This document shows, piece by piece, positions 16,762 through 25,478 of a DNA stretch of 35,967 nucleotides. Each line of letters begins with the position of its first letter. Position 1 is the stretch's first letter. The stretch lies in contig JAHHRO010000022.1 of the NCBI GenBank assembly GCA_020025755.1, positions 1 through 35,967 of the forward strand, read 5' to 3'. The translations under genes and the position numbers were made by a program. This stretch comes from Butyricicoccus sp. Lineage in GTDB: Bacteria; Bacillota; Clostridia; Oscillospirales; Butyricicoccaceae. The notes beneath the pieces were generated by a model. That model searched no databases and was not told the origin of the DNA. It saw only the letters and a list, made by a program, of their open reading frames with translations.

Positions 16762-17473
16762 CTGTCGTTTCCTCCTTCAGTGGGAACCATAGTGCAGCTG
16801 CTCCGGAAATCAGTATCGTCAAAATAATGATCCGTGTACCCGATGAGATCTGAGACAATACCGGTGTCCATGCAAACAAAGCACTGAACCCCATTGACAC
16901 AGCCACCACACCAGCAATCACGCGATCCTTCCGTGCAGGGGGCAGGATCACCGCGAGAAACATACCGTATAAAGCAACCGAAAGCGCGCTGACCGCACGC
17001 GCAGGCAGCGCATCCCCGATCAAAATACCAAGGCAGGTACCCAGTGCCCACGAAGGGGCTGCAACGGACATCGCCCCAAAACAATAAAATGGATCCAGCC
17101 GTTGGGGCACGGATACAGAGATCCCAAACACCTCATCCGTTACCGTATATCCCATCAAAAGCCGCTGCCAGATCGGAGTTTGCGGTTCTATTTTCTGACT
17201 GAGCGCACAAGACATCAAAAGATATCGCAGGTTGATGACGAACTGTGTGAATGCCATCTCCAGATAGGGTGCACCTGCTGCAATGATGCCAAGGGCAGCA
17301 AACTCTCCTGCGGAAGTATTGTTGAGCAGGCTCATCCAAACCGCCTGTCCTACCGTCAATCCGCTGACCTCTGCCGCGATCCCCAGAGTAAAGGACACGG
17401 CAAGATATCCCAGTCCAATGGGTATCCCATCACGCAATCCCCGTCGATACCATGTGCTGTGCGTTTCGATCAT
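16751..17473 (-). CDS. azlC: AzlC family branched-chain amino acid exporter subunit
   Basis: A roughly 240-residue membrane protein. GLRDGIPIGLGYLAVSFTLGI and MSLLNNTSAGEFAALGI are AzlC signatures, and FVINLRYLLMSCALS is the conserved central motif. With AzlD it exports branched-chain amino acids and analogues. Start choice is uncertain: in-frame ATGs lie at 17494, 17485 and 17473. The promoter -10 box (17506-17511) leaves almost no leader for the first, so I prefer 17473, though GAGGGG is then 13 nt away. Confidence 0.9.
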   Translation of the reverse strand: MIETHSTWYRRGLRDGIPIGLGYLAVSFTLGIAAEVSGLTVGQAVWMSLLNNTSAGEFAALGIIAAGAPYLEMAFTQFVINLRYLLMSCALSQKIEPQTPIWQRLLMGYTVTDEVFGISVSVPQRLDPFYCFGAMSVAAPSWALGTCLGILIGDALPARAVSALSVALYGMFLAVILPPARKDRVIAGVVAVSMGFSALFAWTPVLSQISSGTRIIILTILISGAAALWFPLKEETTDEA

Positions 17474-17505
17474 CGATCTTACCATTCCCCTCATTTTTTG
17501 TTTCT

Positions 17506-17541
17506 ATTGTATCATTTGGAATAAACCGGTGTAACACACCG
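17506..17541 (-). promoter_or_regulatory. azlC promoter with dyad over the -35 box
   Basis: On the minus strand TTACAC (17529-17534), a 17-bp spacer and TACAAT (17506-17511). The -35 box sits inside the inverted repeat CGGTGT-AAC-ACACCG (17527-17541), a good candidate repressor site. A GCGGTG at 17561-17566 can pair with the second arm instead. Confidence 0.5.
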
Positions 17542-17666
17542 CTTCCATAATAAGAAAACAGCGGTGAATGCAATATCGATTTTATTTATGTCAGGCTGTG
17601 CTTTTTTTATTATAGCTTGCTTTTACAAAAAGGCAAATGAAAAAGTGGTAAGATTTAGAATATTTT

Positions 17667-17726
17667 TGAACTGCACCCCCTATGTTAGAAGTATATCATA
17701 CTGTCTAACATAGGGGGTGCAGTTCA
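17667..17726. repeat. Perfect 23-bp-arm palindrome resembling IS ends
   Basis: Arms 17667-17689 and 17704-17726 are exact reverse complements (starting TGAACTGCACCCCCTATG) around a 14-nt centre that can itself pair. TGAACTGCACCCCC is the sort of end I associate with IS3-family elements. With no transposase, this looks like two ends left joined or a tiny MITE. It lies 17 bp beyond the glycosyltransferase stop and could also end transcription. Confidence 0.75.
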
Positions 17727-17743
17727 CACTTTTCATTTTTTGC

Positions 17744-18994
17744 TTATTTTTGTAATTCCGTCAGTCGTACACTGCGTGTATGTGCAATGGCTTTCCATTC
17801 CATCTGCGGCTTGAACAGCATTGCGACGTTGATCGGAATCCAGCTCATCACAAACAACCAATATCCCAGCACTCCCTTTGCCATCAGCAGCAAGGGTTTT
17901 CGCTCCAGCACGATTACCGCGATCGCCAGCAACACGGTTCCTACAAAGGAAATCGTTACGGACAGGCATGGCTGATACAGGATCTCACTGTAGGGTGCAA
18001 GGGAGAAACGGATCTGCAATGTATATAAGATCCCGGTCAAGATCAGAGAGATCAAATAGATGACCTGCAAAAGCGGTGTAAACAGGAACAGCAGCTGATC
18101 CAGACGTGCATGGAGATCATGCCTCCCGCGGCAGGTCTGGCGCAGCAGGGACGGCGTATACACACGCAGGCACTGGTACAGACCAACGGTCCAGCGACAA
18201 CGCTGATGCCATGACTGCATGAATGTAAGCGGCTGCTCATCATAGGTCTTTGCCTCCGGTACCCATGCAACCCGCTCGCCTGACAGGATACATTGTGTGG
18301 TGAACTCGATATCCTCCGTCATCGTTACAGTATGCCAGCCATTGTGGCGGTGCAGCCAGTCCATTGAGACCATAAAACCGCTTCCGTTCACGATGGCAGA
18401 CAGTCCGGCGTGGGCGCGCGTATGGCTGAACATACGGTTCACCATCCAATAATAGATAGAATAACAGGAGGAGATCATCGTATCTGTCGGGTTCTTACTG
18501 TCGCGATATCCCTGTGCTGCAACAGCCCCCTCACACCATGCATTGTTCATAGCAGCCAAAAAGCCGACGTCTACGACATTGTCTGCATCGAATACACAGA
18601 TGGCGTCATAGCGATCCTGACGCATCAGGATCTCCATGATCTGCTTGAGTGCATCACCTTTGGTGCGTACCGGTGCCGCACATTCCATGACAAGCGCACC
18701 TGCACGATGGGCTTCTCCTGCGGTATCATCCGTGCAGTTGTTTGGAATCACGATCACATCAAACAGCTCACGCGGATATTCCTGTTCCATCAGGCTTTCC
18801 ACAAGGTTGCCGATCACCGCCTGTTCGTTGCGTGCTGCAACCAAAACCGCAAACCGGCAGCGCGGCGTATGCTGCTTCCATTTGGACGCAGGACGCAAGG
18901 CATAGGGTAAGTAGAGTGCAAAATAAACGAGGAACAGCACAGACATGGTGCTGATCAAAAAAATGGCTGCTTTGAGCCAAGGGATCGCAATCAC
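17744..18994 (-). CDS. Membrane glycosyltransferase family 2 protein
   Basis: A 416-residue processive-type GT2. One N-terminal helix precedes the GT-A domain beginning FAVLVAARNEQAVIGNLVESL. Motifs are DAD (about 136-138), TED (226-228) and QRCRW (264-268), the D-D-D-QxxRW set of cellulose, hyaluronan and poly-GlcNAc synthase relatives. About four C-terminal membrane helices follow. It probably makes or exports a surface polysaccharide or glycolipid; the sugar is unknown. I start at GTG 18994 because AAGGAGGGG lies 7 nt before it; the longer TTG start would place that site inside the gene. It is transcribed alone. Confidence 0.88.
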   Translation of the reverse strand: MIAIPWLKAAIFLISTMSVLFLVYFALYLPYALRPASKWKQHTPRCRFAVLVAARNEQAVIGNLVESLMEQEYPRELFDVIVIPNNCTDDTAGEAHRAGALVMECAAPVRTKGDALKQIMEILMRQDRYDAICVFDADNVVDVGFLAAMNNAWCEGAVAAQGYRDSKNPTDTMISSCYSIYYWMVNRMFSHTRAHAGLSAIVNGSGFMVSMDWLHRHNGWHTVTMTEDIEFTTQCILSGERVAWVPEAKTYDEQPLTFMQSWHQRCRWTVGLYQCLRVYTPSLLRQTCRGRHDLHARLDQLLFLFTPLLQVIYLISLILTGILYTLQIRFSLAPYSEILYQPCLSVTISFVGTVLLAIAVIVLERKPLLLMAKGVLGYWLFVMSWIPINVAMLFKPQMEWKAIAHTRSVRLTELQK

Positions 18995-19048
18995 AAAGAG
19001 TCCCCTCCTTCTCAATCCTTCAACTGTATCATTTGTATTAGTACACTT

Positions 19049-19077
19049 AAAATATCACACACAGCTCTGCCTGTCAA
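19049..19077 (-). promoter_or_regulatory. Promoter of the glycosyltransferase gene
   Basis: Perfect TTGACA (19072-19077) and TATTTT (19049-19054) with a 17-bp spacer on the minus strand, about 55 bp upstream of the GTG start. Confidence 0.7.
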
Positions 19078-19222
19078 TGACCTTAAAAAAATCTTAATAA
19101 AATCGTAATACAATTGTAAACAAGCAGGGTCATGCTGTCAGATTTCGTCCACTCATTTCGGGAAATTTTGCTTTCTGTCTCCCAATTCTGCTTGAAATCT
19201 GGCGAATATTTACATTTCCGCC

Positions 19223-19251
19223 TTGTATAACGCGTGGGACTTTGTTACAAT
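19223..19251 (+). promoter_or_regulatory. Promoter of the peptidylprolyl isomerase gene
   Basis: TTGTAT (19223-19228), 17 bp, then TACAAT (19246-19251). Transcription would start near 19258, so the in-frame ATG at 19260 has no leader and translation from 19302 is favoured. Confidence 0.6.
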
Positions 19252-19301
19252 AAGAATACATGAAAATTTACGCAATTCAAAAGAATGGAGTGCTTTACGC
19301 A

Positions 19302-19820
19302 ATGAAAAATCCAATCGTAACGATCGAGATGGAATCAGGCTCCAAGATCGAGCTTGAACTGTATCCAGAGGTCGCTCCCAATACGGTACGCAACTTTATC
19401 CATCTGGCGCAGAAGGGGTTCTATAACGGAACGATCTTCCACCGCGTTATCCCAGGGTTCATGATTCAGGGCGGTGACCCGGAAGGCACCGGCATGGGCG
19501 GCCCAGACTACTGCATCCGCGGTGAATTCACTGCCAATGGATTTCAGAACGATCTGGTACACACCCGTGGTGTGATCTCCATGGCGCGTACCATGGACCC
19601 TGATTCTGCCGGTTCCCAGTTCTTCATCATGACGACCGATTCTCCCCATCTGGACGGACAGTATGCCGCATTCGGCATGGTCACCTCAGGCATCGAAACC
19701 GCTGATGAGATCGTAAACACACCGCGCGACTGGCATGATCGTCCGCGTGCGGACCAAAAGATGGTTTCCGTTACGGTCGAGACCTTTGGCGAAACCTATG
19801 ACGCACCTGAAACAATCTGA
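19302..19820 (+). CDS. Cyclophilin-type peptidylprolyl isomerase
   Basis: A 172-residue cyclophilin that interconverts cis and trans prolyl peptide bonds. The family motifs are present: NTVRNFIHLAQKGFYNGTIFHRVIPGFMIQGGDP is split here as NTVRNFIHLAQKGFYNGT and FHRVIPGFMIQGGDP, followed by GVISMAR and SAGSQFFIMT, then LDGQYAAFGMV. The catalytic arginine is in FHRVIPGF. No signal peptide, so cytoplasmic. The start at 19302 gives a normal N terminus (MKNPIVTIEM) and lies after GGAG. First of a plus-strand gene run. Confidence 0.95.
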   Translation: MKNPIVTIEMESGSKIELELYPEVAPNTVRNFIHLAQKGFYNGTIFHRVIPGFMIQGGDPEGTGMGGPDYCIRGEFTANGFQNDLVHTRGVISMARTMDPDSAGSQFFIMTTDSPHLDGQYAAFGMVTSGIETADEIVNTPRDWHDRPRADQKMVSVTVETFGETYDAPETI

Positions 19821-19848
19821 TCCACATTATCTGATGGGAGGGAGTGCC

Positions 19849-20553
19849 GTGCGCTATTCCAACCGAACTTCTTTTATTCTTTCTACCGCCGATGCAATGG
19901 GTCAGCCCACTTGCAGCTTGGAGGCGATCATGGCAGGCCATGCGGTCGGCGCACATGGCTGTATCCTGCCCGTCGCAACCACACAGGACGGCATCACCGT
20001 TCTATGTGCCAAAGGCGATCTGCCGGCATCCGGAGATGCACTCTCTCTCCATGAAAACAGCTTCGAGACCCTGCGTACCACCTATCCAAAATTGGTTTCT
20101 CTCGGTCAGGCGTTGGAGCTTGTACGCTCCTATTCCGGCAAGATGGGTATTGAGCTGCACGATCCCCTGACGGCGGCACAGGTGCGTGTTTCACTCCGCT
20201 GCTCTGAGTATCTGCCCCACACATACTTTTGCGGCCTGCCCCCACAGCAGGCAGCTGCACTCGCTGCCGCCTATCCGGATCTTCAGGTCATGGTAGATCT
20301 GCCATTGTCTCCGGAAGATCCGGTCACGTTCGTGCGCGGTGCACAGCGGCTGGGACTGTTTGGGCTGCGCGCAGCACCGGAACTGCTGACCGAAGCACTA
20401 TGCATCGAAGCACTGCGCTGTGGGCTGTTCCTTGCCTCTACACAAACAGATGACCCCGCGGTGCTGCACTCTCTGGTCACACGCGGTGTGAATTTTATCG
20501 AGACCAGCCGCCCTGACCTCGCACTTGCCGGTCAGCCGGAATATCAGGCATAG
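19849..20553 (+). CDS. GDPD-fold protein lacking catalytic residues
   Basis: A 234-residue protein that resembles a glycerophosphodiester phosphodiesterase TIM barrel in layout, with weak similarity. Where GDPD enzymes carry HRG, PEN(T), E-x-D and HD, this one reads NRTSFILSTADAMGQPTCSLE, then GAHGCILPVATTQDGITVL and CAKGD. All metal and acid-base residues appear absent, although the TxDG turn survives. It may be a binding or structural protein or a decaying gene, but the frame is intact. GTG at 19849 follows GGGAGGGA at good spacing and is preferred over upstream ATGs that overlap the isomerase. A terminator follows. Confidence 0.6.
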   Translation: MRYSNRTSFILSTADAMGQPTCSLEAIMAGHAVGAHGCILPVATTQDGITVLCAKGDLPASGDALSLHENSFETLRTTYPKLVSLGQALELVRSYSGKMGIELHDPLTAAQVRVSLRCSEYLPHTYFCGLPPQQAAALAAAYPDLQVMVDLPLSPEDPVTFVRGAQRLGLFGLRAAPELLTEALCIEALRCGLFLASTQTDDPAVLHSLVTRGVNFIETSRPDLALAGQPEYQA

Positions 20554-20567
20554 CCGGTCTTTTTTCT

Positions 20568-20591
20568 GGGGCCTTTGGCCCCTTTTTGTTT
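20568..20591 (+). terminator. Intrinsic terminator after the GDPD-like gene
   Basis: GGGGCC-TTT-GGCCCC followed by TTTTTGTTT, 14 nt past the stop codon. It separates the isomerase-GDPD pair from the ABC-F gene. Confidence 0.9.
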
Positions 20592-20617
20592 CATGATTTC
20601 TCTGGAGGGAATGTTCC

Positions 20618-22504
20618 TTGGCTGATATCACCATACAAAATTTAACAAAATATTATGGCGACCGCCTGATCCTGTCAAACCTGAATTTTGATATCCAACC
20701 GGGTGAGAAAGTTGCCATTCTCGGTCCGAACGGTGCCGGAAAAACAACACTTCTGCATATCATCGCAGGGCGGCTGCCCTATGATGATGGGCATGTTTCC
20801 ATTGGCGCAGGACGCACGGTAGGCGTCATCGACCAGATGCCGCACTATGACGCAGCCGCGACCGTGGAAGACGTCCTGCGCACAGCTTTTTCCCGTGTAC
20901 ATGCCGTGCGCGCGGAACTCGATGCACTCGCTGTACAAATGGCAGAAGACCCACACAACGAGCTCCTGCTCCGCCGCTATGGCTCTTTGCAGCAAAAGCT
21001 GGACGCACTCGGCGGCTATGACCACGACTTTGAGGTGGACAAGGTCTGCAATGGTCTTGAGATCCCTGATTCTCAGCGCATCCAGCTGTTCTCCCAGCTG
21101 TCCGGCGGCGAAAAAACGCGCGTCAATCTGGCTCGTATCATTCTGGAGCAGACGGATATCCTATTGCTGGACGAGCCGACCAACCACTTGGATCTGGACG
21201 CAGTACGCTGGCTGGGCGATTATCTCGAATCCTATACCGGTACGGTCGTCACGGTATCCCATGACCGCTACTTTCTCGACCAGTGCTGTGAACGTATCAT
21301 CGAGATCCATGATACCATCTGCGACTTCTATGCCGGCTCCTACTCTTTCTATGCAGAGGAACGGGAACGCCGCTATGAACAGCGTCTTGCTGAGCATGAA
21401 AACCAAATGGCAGAGCGCAAGCGGCTGGAAGCAACCGCACGCAAGATGCACGAGCATGGCACGGAAAAGCTGGCAAAGCGCGCCGCTTCGATCGAAAAAC
21501 GCATCAGTCGCATGAAAGTGACCGACCGTCCCAAGCGACAAGGACGCATGTCTGTTTCCTTTGGCGATTCCAACTATGAAACTGAGGATGTGCTCAAGGT
21601 TCGTGGTATTACAAAGAGTTTTGACGGGCGTAAAATATTACAGGATGTAACTTTCAACATACGCAACGGGGAACGCGTTGCCATTTTGGGCGATAACGGC
21701 GCAGGAAAAACCACTCTGCTGCGCATCATCTTGGGTGAAGAACCTGCAGATGATGGTGTCATCAAAAAAGGACAGGGTCTGCGCCCTGCCTATCTGCCCC
21801 AGCAGGTACACTTTGCAAACGAAGGCCGTAACCTGATCGACACCTTGATCTATGATAAAAACGTAACCATGCAGACTGCACGCAACCGCTTGGGTGCGTT
21901 CCGCTTCTCGGGCGAGGATCAGCTCAAAATCGTGCGTATGCTCTCGGGCGGTGAGAAAAGCCGCCTGCGCCTGTGCGAACTCATGTACGATCCCTTAAAT
22001 ATGCTCATTTTGGACGAGCCGACCAACCATTTGGATCTGATGAGCCGTGAATGGATCGAGGAGGCTGTAGAAGCCTTTACCGGTACGCTGCTGTTCGTCA
22101 GCCATGACCGCTACTTTGTTTCCCGCTTTGCGACCCGTATCATCTACTTGGAAAATGGTACATACACGGATTTCACAGGCGATTATGAGTCCTTCCTTGC
22201 CTACCGAGAACGGCAGAAAGCGGCAGCGGTGCCTGCCCCCAAAACCGATCTTCCCCAAGCACCCGTTCCCAACGAGAAGCCCAAGCCCAAGGGTGGTACC
22301 AAAAATATTGCAAAAAAAGTCGCTGTCCTTGAGCGTGAGATCGCACAGCTGGAGGAGCGCATTGCAGCATTGGATGGAGAAATGGCAGAATGCGGTGCAG
22401 ATGCCGGCAAGCTGATGGAACTGATGCACACCCGTGAAGATGCCGAAACCGAACTGACAGATAAAATGACACAGTGGGAAACACTGGCAGAACAAATCGA
22501 GTAA
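20618..22504 (+). CDS. ABC-F family ATPase (YdiF/Uup-like)
   Basis: A 628-residue protein with two ABC domains and no membrane segment. The first domain has GPNGAGKTT and LSGGEKTR with LLLDEPTNHLDLD; the second has GDNGAGKTT and LSGGEKSR with LILDEPTNHLDLM. The inter-domain linker (about 235-315) is charged and helical, and a C-terminal coiled coil (about 565-628) follows a Pro/Lys-rich spacer. Family members act on ribosomes to relieve stalling, and some give antibiotic resistance. The length and coiled coil fit a housekeeping YdiF/Uup type, so I do not claim resistance. The start is TTG with GGAGGGA 7 nt upstream. Confidence 0.92.
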   Translation: MADITIQNLTKYYGDRLILSNLNFDIQPGEKVAILGPNGAGKTTLLHIIAGRLPYDDGHVSIGAGRTVGVIDQMPHYDAAATVEDVLRTAFSRVHAVRAELDALAVQMAEDPHNELLLRRYGSLQQKLDALGGYDHDFEVDKVCNGLEIPDSQRIQLFSQLSGGEKTRVNLARIILEQTDILLLDEPTNHLDLDAVRWLGDYLESYTGTVVTVSHDRYFLDQCCERIIEIHDTICDFYAGSYSFYAEERERRYEQRLAEHENQMAERKRLEATARKMHEHGTEKLAKRAASIEKRISRMKVTDRPKRQGRMSVSFGDSNYETEDVLKVRGITKSFDGRKILQDVTFNIRNGERVAILGDNGAGKTTLLRIILGEEPADDGVIKKGQGLRPAYLPQQVHFANEGRNLIDTLIYDKNVTMQTARNRLGAFRFSGEDQLKIVRMLSGGEKSRLRLCELMYDPLNMLILDEPTNHLDLMSREWIEEAVEAFTGTLLFVSHDRYFVSRFATRIIYLENGTYTDFTGDYESFLAYRERQKAAAVPAPKTDLPQAPVPNEKPKPKGGTKNIAKKVAVLEREIAQLEERIAALDGEMAECGADAGKLMELMHTREDAETELTDKMTQWETLAEQIE

Positions 22505-22559
22505 TGTGCCTTTTGGAGACGCACATTTCATTTGATCTTGTTTCATAGAGGGGATATTT

Positions 22560-23318
22560 ATGTGGGCTAAATGGAATTTTTGGCTGATTCTTGCCGCACT
22601 TTTGATCGTTTCCAGTATATTCTTTTTACCATTCTCTACGGTACGCTTCGGTGGACTGTTCCTCGGCACATTGGGCACATGCTGTCTGGCACAAGGCGTC
22701 CTCACTGCAAAATCGTCCAAGCACCATCTTGCACATGTGTTTTCCCGAATCGGACGCATACTGTTCGTTCTGTTTTGTGTGTCTTTCCTGTGCATCCAAG
22801 GTATGATCATACAGGGAAAGCAGGCAGATCCACAGGCAGAAGAAGCAGATTATGTGCTTGTGCTCGGTGCACGGATCATGCCTACCCGCCCCTCCGCAAC
22901 GCTCATAGAACGATGCCGGACAGCTGCGGACTTTCTCAGGGAACACCCGAATGCAACCGCCATTTTATGCGGCGGTCAAGGCACAAACGAGCCCATGCCC
23001 GAAGCGCACATGATGCGCGACTATATGGTCGATACGCTGGGCGTTGACGCCGATCGTCTCTTACTGGAGGATGCTTCCCGCAACACCATCCAAAATATAC
23101 AAAATGCAAAAGAACTTTATGATTTAGAACATCATCCCTGCGCTGTGATCTCGAGCGACTTTCATCTGGCGCGTGCTCGCAGACTGATGGTGCACGCAGG
23201 GCTTGATCCCTATGGCATCCCTGCCCCCATGCCCGATGTACCGCTCATAGAGGCCGCCTCACACATGCGAGAGTACTGTTCCATTCTGGGGCTGCTGATT
23301 ACAGGCAGATATTTTTAA
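22560..23318 (+). CDS. YdcF/SanA-like (DUF218) membrane protein
   Basis: A 252-residue protein with three N-terminal hydrophobic segments (about 7-28, 33-50 and 66-85) and a DUF218 domain. Family motifs are DYVLVLGARI, ATAILCGGQGTNEPMPEA, EDASRNTIQNIQNA and VISSDFHLARARRL. Relatives (SanA, ElyC, YdcF) are implicated in envelope integrity or SAM binding; the reaction is not known. It is followed closely by prfA (20 nt gap). Confidence 0.88.
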   Translation: MWAKWNFWLILAALLIVSSIFFLPFSTVRFGGLFLGTLGTCCLAQGVLTAKSSKHHLAHVFSRIGRILFVLFCVSFLCIQGMIIQGKQADPQAEEADYVLVLGARIMPTRPSATLIERCRTAADFLREHPNATAILCGGQGTNEPMPEAHMMRDYMVDTLGVDADRLLLEDASRNTIQNIQNAKELYDLEHHPCAVISSDFHLARARRLMVHAGLDPYGIPAPMPDVPLIEAASHMREYCSILGLLITGRYF

Positions 23319-23338
23319 TCGATAAAACGAGGTAAACT

Positions 23339-24406
23339 ATGCTAGATAAACTGAATGCATTGATTGCTCGCTTTGATGAGGTCGAAGCGCGTTTGTCCGC
23401 ACCCGATCTCTATGATGATCCGGCGGCGGCGGCTCGTCTGCTCAAGGAGCAGCGTCGGCTTGCACCGATCGTGGAGGTCATTCACGCGCTGGAAGAAGCG
23501 CGTTCCACCATTGCAGATGCACAGGAGCTGATGCGCGATCCAGAAATGCGCGAATTTGCACAGGAAGAACTGAATGAAGCACAGACCCGTGCAGAACAGC
23601 TGGAAGAAGAACTCAAGATCCTCCTGCTGCCGCGCGACCCGAACGATGATAAGAATATTATCGTAGAGATCCGCGGCGGTGCAGGCGGCGAGGAATCGGC
23701 ACTCTTTGCACATTCGCTCCATCGCATGTATAATATGTATGCGGAGAAGCACGGCTGGACGACCGAGATCCTGTCCATCAACGAGACCGAACTGGGCGGT
23801 TGTAAAGAGGTCGTGTTCCAGATCGCTGGAGATGGCGTATATTCCCGTCTGAAATTTGAATCCGGTGTCCATCGCGTCCAGCGCGTCCCCGAAACCGAAA
23901 GTCAGGGACGTATCCACACCTCAACGGTAACGGTCGCTGTTCTTCCCGAAGCAGAGGAGGTGGATTTTGAAATCAATCCCACTGACCTCAAAGTCGATAC
24001 CTTCCGTGCCTCTGGTGCAGGCGGACAGCACATCAATAAAACGGAATCCGCCATCCGCATCACCCATTTGCCGACCGGTACCGTAGTCGAGTGTCAGGAT
24101 GAGCGCAGCCAGCACAAAAACCGTGACAAGGCAATGCGTGTCCTGCGCACGCGCCTCTACGAAGCAGAATGCGAAAAGCAGAATGCTGCGATCGCTGCCG
24201 AACGCCGCGCACAGGTGGGTACAGGCGACCGCTCCGAACGCATCCGCACCTATAACTTTCCAGAAAACCGCGTATCCGACCATCGCATCAAGCTGACCAT
24301 CTATAAACTGTCTCAGTTTTTGGACGGTGATATGGATGAGGTACTGGACGCGCTGATTACTGCGGATACGGCACAGAAGCTGCAAGCGCAAAATGATTCC
24401 GTTTGA
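23339..24406 (+). CDS. prfA: Peptide chain release factor 1
   Basis: A 355-residue release factor. The peptidyl-hydrolysis motif GAGGQ is at 226-230 (GGQ 228-230). The stop-codon reading tripeptide is PET at 184-186 (RVPETESQGRIHTST), the RF1 form with P-x-T rather than the SPF of RF2. It terminates at UAA and UAG. The N-terminal helical domain is complete. The ATG follows GAGG. It lies in a typical Firmicute neighbourhood with tsaC/sua5. Confidence 0.97.
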   Translation: MLDKLNALIARFDEVEARLSAPDLYDDPAAAARLLKEQRRLAPIVEVIHALEEARSTIADAQELMRDPEMREFAQEELNEAQTRAEQLEEELKILLLPRDPNDDKNIIVEIRGGAGGEESALFAHSLHRMYNMYAEKHGWTTEILSINETELGGCKEVVFQIAGDGVYSRLKFESGVHRVQRVPETESQGRIHTSTVTVAVLPEAEEVDFEINPTDLKVDTFRASGAGGQHINKTESAIRITHLPTGTVVECQDERSQHKNRDKAMRVLRTRLYEAECEKQNAAIAAERRAQVGTGDRSERIRTYNFPENRVSDHRIKLTIYKLSQFLDGDMDEVLDALITADTAQKLQAQNDSV

Positions 24407-24452
24407 TTCCTATTTGTATTATTTTATTCTTTCATAACAGGAAGTGTAACTT

Positions 24453-25475
24453 ATGAAAACGTTGCTTTTGCATCCCGATACAGAAGATGCGATCGCGCAG
24501 GCGGGAACACTACTCGCAGCTGGACAAGTTGTGGGTATCCCCACCGAAACCGTATATGGGCTGGGTGCAAATGCGCTTGATGGTGCGGCAGTCCGGAAGA
24601 TCTTTGCTGCCAAAGGCCGCCCCATTGACAATCCGCTCATCGTCCATATCGCAGACTTCGATCAGATCTACGACCTGACGGCATGCGTACCAGAAGCTGC
24701 TGTGCACCTTGCGACTGCATATTGGCCAGGTCCTATGACCATCATCCTGCCCAAGGCTGCCTGTATCCCTGACGAGGTTTCCGCCGGACTGGATACCGTG
24801 GGCATTCGTCTGCCCTCCCACCCAATCGCGCGTGCGGTCATTCGTGCCGCAGGTGTACCGATCGCTGCCCCCTCTGCCAACCTTTCCGGTCGTCCCTCCA
24901 CGACGACTGCCGCGCATGTCATGGAGGATATGGAGGGGAAAATTGCCGCCGTTGTAGATGGCGGTGCCTGTACCGTCGGGGTCGAATCTACCGTCGTTTC
25001 ACTTGCCGGAGATACGCCGCGCCTGCTGCGTCCGGGCGGCATTTCACTCGAGCAGCTGGAAGCCGTGCTGGGCACCGTCGAGGTCGATCGCGCCATTCGC
25101 CAGCAGATCGGGGATGACGTGCAGGTATCTGCACCGGGCATGAAATATCGCCACTATGCGCCCCATGCGCCTGTAACGGCGGTATGCGGTGATCCGGCAC
25201 GCGGTGCGGATTATATCCATGCGCATTTGAACCCAAATGCCGGTGTGATCTGCTTTGATGAATTCGCCGTGCGTTTTCCCACTCAGATCGTACATACCAT
25301 CGGTCGCTCGGATGATGCCGCAGCGCAGGCGCGTGCGATCTTCGACGCGCTACGCGCCTTCGACCATACTGCGGTCACGGAGATCTGGGCACAATGTCCT
25401 GATGACAGCGGCATTGGGCTTGCAGTTGCCAATCGTCTGAAAAAAGCGGCTGGATTTCATGTGATCGAGGTATAG
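24453..25475 (+). CDS. L-threonylcarbamoyladenylate synthase
   Basis: A 340-residue Sua5-type enzyme that makes threonylcarbamoyl-AMP from threonine, bicarbonate and ATP for the t6A37 modification of ANN-decoding tRNAs. The YrdC domain shows IPTETVYGLGANA, KGRPIDNPLIVHI and APSANLSGRPSTT. The C-terminal Sua5 domain (about 215-340) is attached by the PGMKYRHYAPHAPV linker motif. GGAAG precedes the ATG. It follows prfA by 46 nt and coaE begins 3 nt after its stop. Confidence 0.95.
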   Translation: MKTLLLHPDTEDAIAQAGTLLAAGQVVGIPTETVYGLGANALDGAAVRKIFAAKGRPIDNPLIVHIADFDQIYDLTACVPEAAVHLATAYWPGPMTIILPKAACIPDEVSAGLDTVGIRLPSHPIARAVIRAAGVPIAAPSANLSGRPSTTTAAHVMEDMEGKIAAVVDGGACTVGVESTVVSLAGDTPRLLRPGGISLEQLEAVLGTVEVDRAIRQQIGDDVQVSAPGMKYRHYAPHAPVTAVCGDPARGADYIHAHLNPNAGVICFDEFAVRFPTQIVHTIGRSDDAAAQARAIFDALRAFDHTAVTEIWAQCPDDSGIGLAVANRLKKAAGFHVIEV

Positions 25476-25478
25476 GCG

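Noticed and set aside
20618..22504. Antibiotic-resistance role for the ABC-F protein
   Set aside because: Its length, C-terminal coiled coil and housekeeping context fit a YdiF/Uup type; nothing points to a resistance subgroup.
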